This document shows positions 57,001 through 64,000 of a stretch of 64,000 nt of DNA, one piece after another (position 1 is the first letter of the stretch; each line of letters opens with the position of its first letter). The translations under genes were made by a program, and so were the position numbers. The DNA comes from Thamnaconus septentrionalis. Taxonomy: Eukaryota > Chordata > Actinopteri > Tetraodontiformes > Monacanthidae. The stretch covers positions 10,889,001-10,953,000 of the forward strand of contig CM020513.1 of NCBI GenBank assembly GCA_009823395.1, written 5' to 3'. The notes beneath the pieces are model-generated. The model made no database searches, was not told where the DNA came from, and saw only the letters and a program-made list of their open reading frames with translations.

Positions 57001-59944
57001 CTCAGGCATGCAGACCGTGAGAGCGTTCATCACGGTCGGGGAAATGGCCGAGGAGAGGGGTTTGTTTTGAGGCGCAACGGGAAAAGGAAGCGTTTGGATT
57101 TTCTCAGGGCCGGACGGGTTTTTCTGCTGCAAAAATGTGTCGTCGGCCGAGAGGGGGACGGCAGCGCAGCGGGTCGCAGGTTTTCAAGGACGAAAACCTT
57201 TTAGTTGGATGTTTGTTGTTTTGGTTTTTTTTTGCTGAGGGATAAAGTTGCACGCGTGGGTGTAATTGGCTGTTTGCCTCCACGTTTCAACTGCGGCGAC
57301 CTCTGTCATTTCCAATCTCGGTGCGGCTGCGCGGAAAAGCGAAGCTCTCGAAGCCGCGCGCACCTCGGGCGCTCCGCCGGCACGTAAATCTTCATCTATA
57401 TCGATAGCAGCTTGCATAACTTTCACCGCAGCTGAGGCTCCACAAACAGACAGGAATTTAAATGTTCTGGAAGCGGCTGCTCTCTCGCAGCCAGTTTCTG
57501 CTCCCCGTGCGTGCGTGCGTGCGCTCCGTGCACGGGTGCAACGGGGTTGTCTAATCATAGGAGCGAGTGCAAACAGTGCAAAAGGTAAAATAAACACGGC
57601 ACTTTCAGCAGCCGACTAAGTTGGATCAGAGGCCCTCGCTTCCTGCCAACCCGAAGCGGAGTTCTGATGTGGTGAAAGTTCGTCCCACAACAAAGGAGCT
57701 GAAAGTCTTCAGTTTGGCGTAAACAAGACACGCTGTGCCGAGTCCCGCCTGCAAATGAGCCTTTTTTTGCCGAGGCGCTGAACAGCGCTTAGGAGATAAC
57801 GGAAGGGAGCAGCGGGCCCCGGCGTCACTTCCCTTATCGGGTCGTGCCATCGAATGTGCGGTTTTTCCGTGCTAATTTTCGATTTGCAACGCGTGTGAGA
57901 ATTTTCTTCTCTCTCGCAGAGACGTTTCTCAGACGTCTCGCCATTGCTCTTTTTTTGTTTGTGGTCTGGTCGTGCTATGCTTATAACATAGACCCATAAA
58001 GAACCACCCGCCCCCACCCCAAAAATATACACACAAACACACACACACACCTGGAGGCTTTGTCTGACATGTGACACCAATCCTCACCCCCACCCCCTCC
58101 GCCACCACCACCACCATCAAACTGTCATGCAGGTTCGATTTCTTCCTCTGGGGTCGAAAAAACCCGATAAGTGACGCAAGGATCAACATAGCGTTCACCT
58201 GCTAAACACCCAGTGTGTCGCTCGCTGGGAGAAAAGCTTTAGAAATTCTAAAAAAAGAATGCAGAAGATAAGACGGCGTGTCAAAGTGCGTTGGAATGAG
58301 CGGCGGCGGCGTCGATGGGACGGAGACACGACGAGCTCGTTCCTCTCCTCGTTCCCCTCGAGTGACGGTTAAAAAACCGCTGTGGTATTTTGAGCATCTT
58401 GGGGCGAAAACGTCCAGAGAACTTCGACTCAAACGGCGAGATCCTTCGCAAGCCTTGCACGGCCGCCATTCGACAACCTCCGTTCGGAAAGTGCCGTCAT
58501 CGGTTCTTCCCGTTTGGATCCCGTAACCAAACTGTTGGCTCTGAGAAAAACCAGGAAGCAACTGCTTCTTAAAAAAAAAAAAAAAAAAAAAAAAACCAGG
58601 AGGGAAAACAAAGCAACAGGAAGTTCTGCTGCTGCAGCAGAAGTGTTTTTTGTTTTTTTTCCATTAAACTAGGAGATAAAATCTTGGTGCTGAAGACTTT
58701 ATTGTTGCACACCTCGTGTTTTGCTTTACTCCAGACTCTCTGTGTGGCACTGTTGTGCTTCGGGCTCCTCAGTGGGACAGTGACAGTGGCCCTCACACCA
58801 GTAGACAGCGCCTCACTGTTGTGACTAGACAAAATACGACTGGGCGGCTGAGCAAACTGTTTGCCCAATCAGCAGATTTACAATCAAGGTGATTGGACAA
58901 TACTTCGTCCAAAGTCATACTTGTGGGTCCACCTGTCAAAAATGTTTTAAATATCTGCGACCGTATTATTTTGACAAACCTGTATCTCCAAAGAGAGTGA
59001 CAGGTATATCCCCCATATTAGAGCAAATCCCAGTTCTTATCCGAGCACTTTGCTATTTCTGTCTGTGTCATCAACTTTGCGGCCACTTGGCAGCTGTTAA
59101 TAACCATCGCCAAGCGCTGGTTACGTCACTGAGGATTTCCGCTTGTTATTCAAAATAATACTTAGTCATTGTTTCTCAGGATGAGCTTGGGCAAAAAAAA
59201 GGAAGTTTTGATCTTGCGTGATTCAAGTTGACTGGATCAGCACTGCCAGATTTGGCCAGTAAAAGGCCTTTACTTTTAGTTTAAAGTACCCTTGATAAGT
59301 CATTTTTAGGATTTTGCTGGTCCCTTGATAAACCATCAACCAAAGACCGCGAGCCTCTTCCCAAAACTTTCACTCAAAGACAAAAACACTCAGTGCCAAT
59401 CAACAAATTCAAGCATTTATTTCCCATCTGGCCTGGAAAACTCAGCCTTGTCGAGGCCGAACGTGTTTACCCACCACGGGGAAGAGCCACCGAGGAGGAG
59501 GCTGGGTTTGATTGACGTGGACAAACCCACCGGCACCCCGACGTGGAATGCATTTAGAAATCAATTACATCCTTGGTGAAAACAGAAACGGCGCTCGGAG
59601 GAACACTCTCATCTGGTGGAGGCTCTTGGAAAGGAGTGGGAGAGGCAACGTCTTGTTTTTTGTTGCCAATGATTTCCTTTTAGCTCGGCTGATACGTGAA
59701 GTGTAGCGTTCACTGCAGGCCGCCCTTGCACTCCTTTGCACTCAGACAGCACGTGACGCCCTCTCCTCTCCTCCGTTTGTCTCATGCAGATCAGATGAGT
59801 TGGCTCGTCTCCAAAGCAACTTGTCAATTATTTGTTCCTGCCGCCTTTTGTCTGAGCGGCTGGCGGAGTTTCTCGCCCTTCCCGCCCGTGACAACCACCC
59901 CCCCCCCCCCGAGCCTGCCCTGTCCTCTGCAACCCTGTGTCAAT
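54010..59944. other. Noncoding stretch, mixed composition
   Basis: Contains A-runs at 54833-54845, 54985-55003 and 58572-58594, a CATCAC tract at 55994-56013, C-rich tracts at 56371-56410, (CA)n at 58029-58050, and CpG-rich blocks at 57040-57180, 57290-57400 and 58280-58520. The longest open frames (269 codons at 55982-56791 and 137 codons on the minus strand at 57184-57597) have biased composition and no recognisable domain. Confidence 0.4.
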
Positions 59945-59952
59945 GTGTAACC

Positions 59953-60266
59953 CAGGCGTGGGCAAACTACAGCCCGGGGCCTTATGCGGCCCGGTAAGCT
60001 TTTTAATCCGGCCAGTAAGTCATCAATTCGCTGTTTTTCATCCATTTTGTCAGTGTTTTAAGAGTCATTTCAATAAAGAGCTAAATACCGTTGGGACTTC
60101 AAAGACATAGAGATATTGTTGCAACACTTTTATTCATTTTCAATTGACATGTATCCTATGATATATATTTTTTCTCTCTATCCATCTGCTGCTGCTAAAA
60201 CCCTCCCATGTCACTTTTTTAAAACCAATTGTGGCCCACCAGCCCAAAGGTTTGCCCACCACACTG
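59953..60266 (+). mobile_element. Nonautonomous hAT element, family H1, intact ends
   Basis: A 314-bp element starting CAGGCGTGGGCAAACTACAG and ending GGTTTGCCCACCACACTG, flanked by a perfect 8-bp target duplication GTGTAACC at 59945-59952 and 60267-60274. The interior is shared with 61477-61846 (TTTCATCCATTTTGTCAGTG, TTTTAAGAGTCATTTCAATA). No transposase; mobilised in trans. Confidence 0.92.
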
Positions 60267-60274
60267 GTGTAACC

Positions 60275-60980
60275 GCTGAGGAGGCCGCAGCGAGAGAGGC
60301 TAGCATGAGGAAGGGACGCGGAACAGCCCACGCCAGCAGTTTTGCTGAGCGTCCAATTTATATATAAATATATTAAAAACGATAGGGGCCGAGGAGTTAT
60401 TTGGTGCGCTCCCCCGGTTTTTATAAGGCATGACAAACGGCTCGATTGTTGAGCTGCGCGCAGCGGCGCGTGTGAAACATATGGGATAATCATTCACGGC
60501 TTTTGGGTGGTAATTTATACGGCTTGTTTGCCGGCTGGGAATGCAAAAAAACATACAGCGGCTCAATCAAAGAGACAGCCTCTGCCAAATTCATCGTTAG
60601 ACAAATCCAAATTCTGTTTACTCTGAGGCCGAGATGCCTGGTTGCGGGAAAAAACAAAACAAAAACACAAACACAAAAAAACAGCTTTTCACACGCGGGA
60701 GCGACATCACACCTGCACACGCCAACGAAAAAAAAAACCAACAACCTGCGGAAAGGACCTCTGCACAGAGCGAGGGAGGGGAAAAAAACAGCTTTTGTGT
60801 AGGAGAGTTGTCACTCACATGTTGCCCCCCCCACCCTCTCTCTCTCTCTCTCTCTTTTTCCCTCATCACCGCCGGTTTTATTTCCTCTTAAAATGCGGCC
60901 TCGCAAAGCGTGTTTCAGGCAGATAGACGGTTTAATGAACACTCCGGCATATAAGTGGGGGAGGAAAGCGGAGGGGGGGT
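60275..60980. other. Noncoding, nothing identified
   Basis: AT-rich in part, A-runs near 60660-60740, (CT)n at 60836-60855. No coding exon was found. Confidence 0.45.
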
Positions 60981-60984
60981 GGGG

Positions 60985-61085
60985 CCTCTCTCTGAGTTAA
61001 TTATGAAGCTTAATTGTCATTGAGAGGAAGCTCATTAAAATAATCAAGCCGCGTAATGCCGGAGCTGGAACGCGGCGATGACCCC
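60985..61085. promoter_or_regulatory. Candidate conserved noncoding element
   Basis: Dense homeodomain cores: GAGTTAATTATGAAGCTTAA, TTGTCATTGAGAGGAAGCTC, ATTAAAATAATCAAGCCGCG and TAATGCCGG, in repeat-free DNA. Confidence 0.3.
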
Positions 61086-61476
61086 GGCTTCGCGACCGTC
61101 CTCACGCGGCACTAAACAAGCCCGTAATAAACACACCTAGCTTCACAGGCCCCCGCCGCCGTCCTCTCGCCGCCGTCCTCTCGCCGCCGCTCTTAAGACG
61201 GGTTGTTATTACTCATTAATTTACACATCCCAGCATCACTCACTCGCAGAGAGACTCGAGATCCCTGACTCGTTCCGAAACGGCACAGTCAACCGTGTTG
61301 TGAAATGTACGCATGATTGTAGTTATATCTGATTTTTTTTTTTTTTATTCCATAGTTGTTGAGTCTCGTCTTCCCTTATGAGTTCATTCTAAATGGTCGA
61401 ATGATGCTAAAAATATATATATATATGTATAAAAATTTGAAAGTGCAAACTACATGTCGTAATGCAAGGTTTAGCC
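61086..61476. other. Noncoding, nothing identified
   Basis: Includes a CGCCGTCCT repeat near 61156-61190, a T-run at 61331-61346 and an AT tract at 61410-61426. Confidence 0.45.
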
Positions 61477-61846
61477 CAGATGTGGGCAAACTATGGCCCA
61501 GGGACCATATGTGGCCTGTTGAGCTTTTTAATCCGGCCCGTTGAAGTTGAAGAATTTATATTGATAGTGAGTAAGTCATAAAATAGCTGCATTTCATCCA
61601 TTTTTTCAGTGTTTTAAGAGTCATTTCAAAAAAGAGCTAAGCACAGTACAGTGGGGCTTTAAAGCCACTGATTTTGTTGGAATGCATTCAGTTTTAAGTG
61701 ACATTAAAACACATGTCTTCTACATATCCCATGATATATGCTGTTTCTCCCATGAGGTGAGTCACCAAACCTCTCCATCCATCCGCTCCTGCTCCAACAC
61801 CTCTGTCAAATTTTAGTCAAAACGTCCAATAGTTTGCCCACCCCTG
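61477..61846 (+). mobile_element. Nonautonomous hAT element, family H1, intact ends
   Basis: A 370-bp element from CAGATGTGGGCAAACTATGG to AGTTTGCCCACCCCTG, flanked by a perfect 8-bp target duplication GTTTAGCC at 61469-61476 and 61847-61854. It is about 1.2 kb from another family member in the same orientation. Confidence 0.92.
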
Positions 61847-64000
61847 GTTTAGCCTGAGTTAGTTTCCACAGCATTGCATCGCTGTCACCTTTGGTTTTAT
61901 TCATTCTCGTTTTCTTTGGAAGCCACGCTCCTTTTTCCTGGAGGAAAAGTTCCGCACCGGGCAGCATTCTTCACAAAATCTGCAAGAATTCTCAGGATTC
62001 TAACTTCATCTCATAATCCACGACTCACTGATGATCTCAGCGGTCTGACCTCGGCATCTTGAAGCGCAACGCCCCAGGAATTAAAGCTGTTTCTTTCAAT
62101 CTCGGGAGGGTAAAATTGAATCAATAAAAAAATACATCAAGAATTCATCAAAATTGCAACTATTTTATAGTCTTTTTATTTTTGTCGTAGAGGATGTACC
62201 GCTTTTTATACAGAATGGAAAATTCACTGAGTAACATCCCCGCCCCCCCCGTTTCCCTCCAGCATCACTTCAGTCAAGGCTACCAAACAACAACAGTGAC
62301 AGTGTGAGGGTCACTGCACATCAACTTCAGACTATGTGCAGCTTTAAAAATGTTCGGCTTGCCGCAAAAATGGAACGTTTTCTTCTCTTCCTACGAAGTT
62401 TTCTGGTAGTTTGGGTTGGCGCAGGAAAAACACTTTAAAGGAAACGCGTTTCAACCTCCAACCAAAGAGTGAAGCCACACTTTGATCCTCAGAAGTTGAA
62501 AGTGTGAATGGACGCGAACGGCGGACTTCAATGCCGTGCCCTTGATTCCAACGCATCCTGCAACTGAAGGTGGCCCTTTTTCTTTTTCTTGAAATGAAAA
62601 GCAATTAGCCCTCGCATCCCATCGCGTCTGCTTATTTTCTTATTTCATTTTTTTTTTTCCCTTGAACAAAACGCCACAGAGGTGAAAGTGAGCGAGAAAA
62701 AAAAAGCTGCCTCTCCCATGGAAATGTCCACTTAATGGTCATCAGCCTTCTATTCCCCCGGATCATGAGGTAATAATTGGACCTGGGGGTTTGCGGCGCG
62801 GCGGAGCACGAGAGCTGGAACACTTGGCTTCTCACCGCCGTGCCGGAGGTCAGAGGTCAGCGGCAGCCGCGGGTGCCGGGAGTTCATGTTTACGGTTGGT
62901 GGGGAGTACAGCGGAGGGCAGATGAACGCGCCGAGGGTTGAGGGGAGGGTGTTTATTTAGAAAGGACCACCTACACGTCTCTCTCTCTCTCTCTCTCTCT
63001 CTCTATGTCTCTCTCTCGGCCGTTGAAAGCCGTAGAGAGGGAAAACGGCGGCCGGCGAATGACGCACGTGCGTGAGCGGGGGGCAAATAGTGCGTAATGA
63101 CAGAGCTGAAACGTTTCCCTCTCCATGCTGCTTCGCCAAAATTCAAACAGTTCTTTATTTATTTTTGCGCCGCCGATGCGGCCGCGCGCACTCACCGGAT
63201 TTATCTTCCCGTGCCGAACTCTGTGCGGTGAAACCGTGTGTGTCTGTGCGCGCGCGCGCGTGTGTGTGTTCTGCCTCGGCAACACAAACAGCAGCGTCCA
63301 AGCGCTCGCCGTCTCTGTAATTACCGGGGGTTTTTAATTCCATCTGCTGCACATGGTCCGTGTTTCTCTGCTCACACGTAATAACAGTTTATAGTCTTTA
63401 CTCGCTGGAGCGCGGTGTCTCATAACAGGGACCGAAAAACAAACCTTTACAAGGAGGTTGTTGTTGCAGGTGAGACGGGGAAGGTCCCGAGAACACAGGG
63501 AGGGAGGGGGAGAGGGAAAAAAAGAGGAAAGTCGGCTTCAGATGTTCTGCAGTTTTTAATAGACGATGCGTAAAAGCCAAAAATGTCAATTTTTAGTTTT
63601 GATATCAACAGAATTTAAAAAGGAAGTGTTTTGTTTTAGGCCTGCTGAAAGTATATCTTTATGAGATTATTACTCAGAAGATGAAAATAATGCATACTGA
63701 TAGCTGTATTAAGCCAAGTTTAATAATAAACAAACAAATGAGCAGGACATTTAAGAAATCAATGAATAGAATAAAGGCTATTATTAAAAACTTAAAATCA
63801 GTTTTATGTCAATGTGTGTAAATCACTGCCAAAAAAAAAAACAGTAGCTGTATTTATTTACAGTTTACTCCAGTGCATTAAGATGTTAGTTGTTCCTTTC
63901 AGAGCTTGTACATTGTGTAACCACCTGCACAATGACAGCATGTGTGTAATCATCACTCACTCAGTCTAATAAGATTTGCTTGAATGTGTGCGTGTGTGTG
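61847..64000. other. Noncoding end of window
   Basis: Contains (CT)n at 62977-63016, a (CG)n/(TG)n tract at 63247-63268, an A-run at 63831-63842 and a CpG-rich part 62790-63310. AT-rich after 63580. No exon with a splice-bounded frame was recognised. Confidence 0.45.
62977..63016. repeat. Interrupted (CT)n microsatellite
   Basis: About 14 CT units, an ATG interruption, then four more. Confidence 0.93.

Noticed and set aside
57184..57597. 137-codon minus-strand Ala/Arg-rich open frame
   Set aside because: CpG-rich DNA produces such frames by chance; the opposite strand is open too.

Overview
This window is eukaryotic nuclear DNA from a teleost fish, probably a percomorph. The evidence is spliced vertebrate genes with GT-AG introns, short introns, many (CA)n, (CT)n and (ATGG)n microsatellites, and several dispersed repeats that I know from percomorph genomes. 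No bacterial, plasmid, phage, CRISPR or viral genes were seen.

Genes occupy only the first ~9 kb. At 294-2648 (+) lies rasl12, a Ras-like small GTPase in five coding exons (255 aa). Convergent to it at 3853-8056 (-) lies tbxas1, a thromboxane A synthase-type cytochrome P450 (CYP5A) in thirteen coding exons (563 aa). All exon edges were read from the sequence; the reading frame closes across every junction and the encoded protein aligns end to end with the human family member as I remember it. The two genes end tail to tail, with about 350 bp between their polyadenylation signals. A possible 5' noncoding exon of tbxas1 lies near 8769-8950, and an unassigned exon-like open frame lies on the other strand at 8262-8491.

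From about 9 kb to 64 kb I found no convincing protein-coding gene, tRNA, rRNA or known microRNA. This ~55 kb holds (1) microsatellites and a 650-bp (ATGG)-based minisatellite at 15793-16441; (2) transposon debris, including hAT-type elements with intact 8-bp target duplications (59953-60266, 61477-61846, and 5387-5869 inside a tbxas1 intron), three copies of a TTAA-flanked MITE, LINE 3' ends, a repeat resembling an LTR, and other dispersed repeats; and (3) non-repetitive stretches rich in homeodomain-type ATTA/TAAT cores and CpG-rich blocks. The last class looks like a regulatory landscape or a very long intron of a developmental gene outside the window, but this is inference and needs cross-species alignment.

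No new multi-gene system was seen. The points most worth checking are the ambiguous rasl12 intron 4 splice (GT-AG versus GC-AG), the canonical P450 I-helix threonine in this thromboxane synthase, the rasl12-tbxas1 adjacency, and the candidate enhancers.
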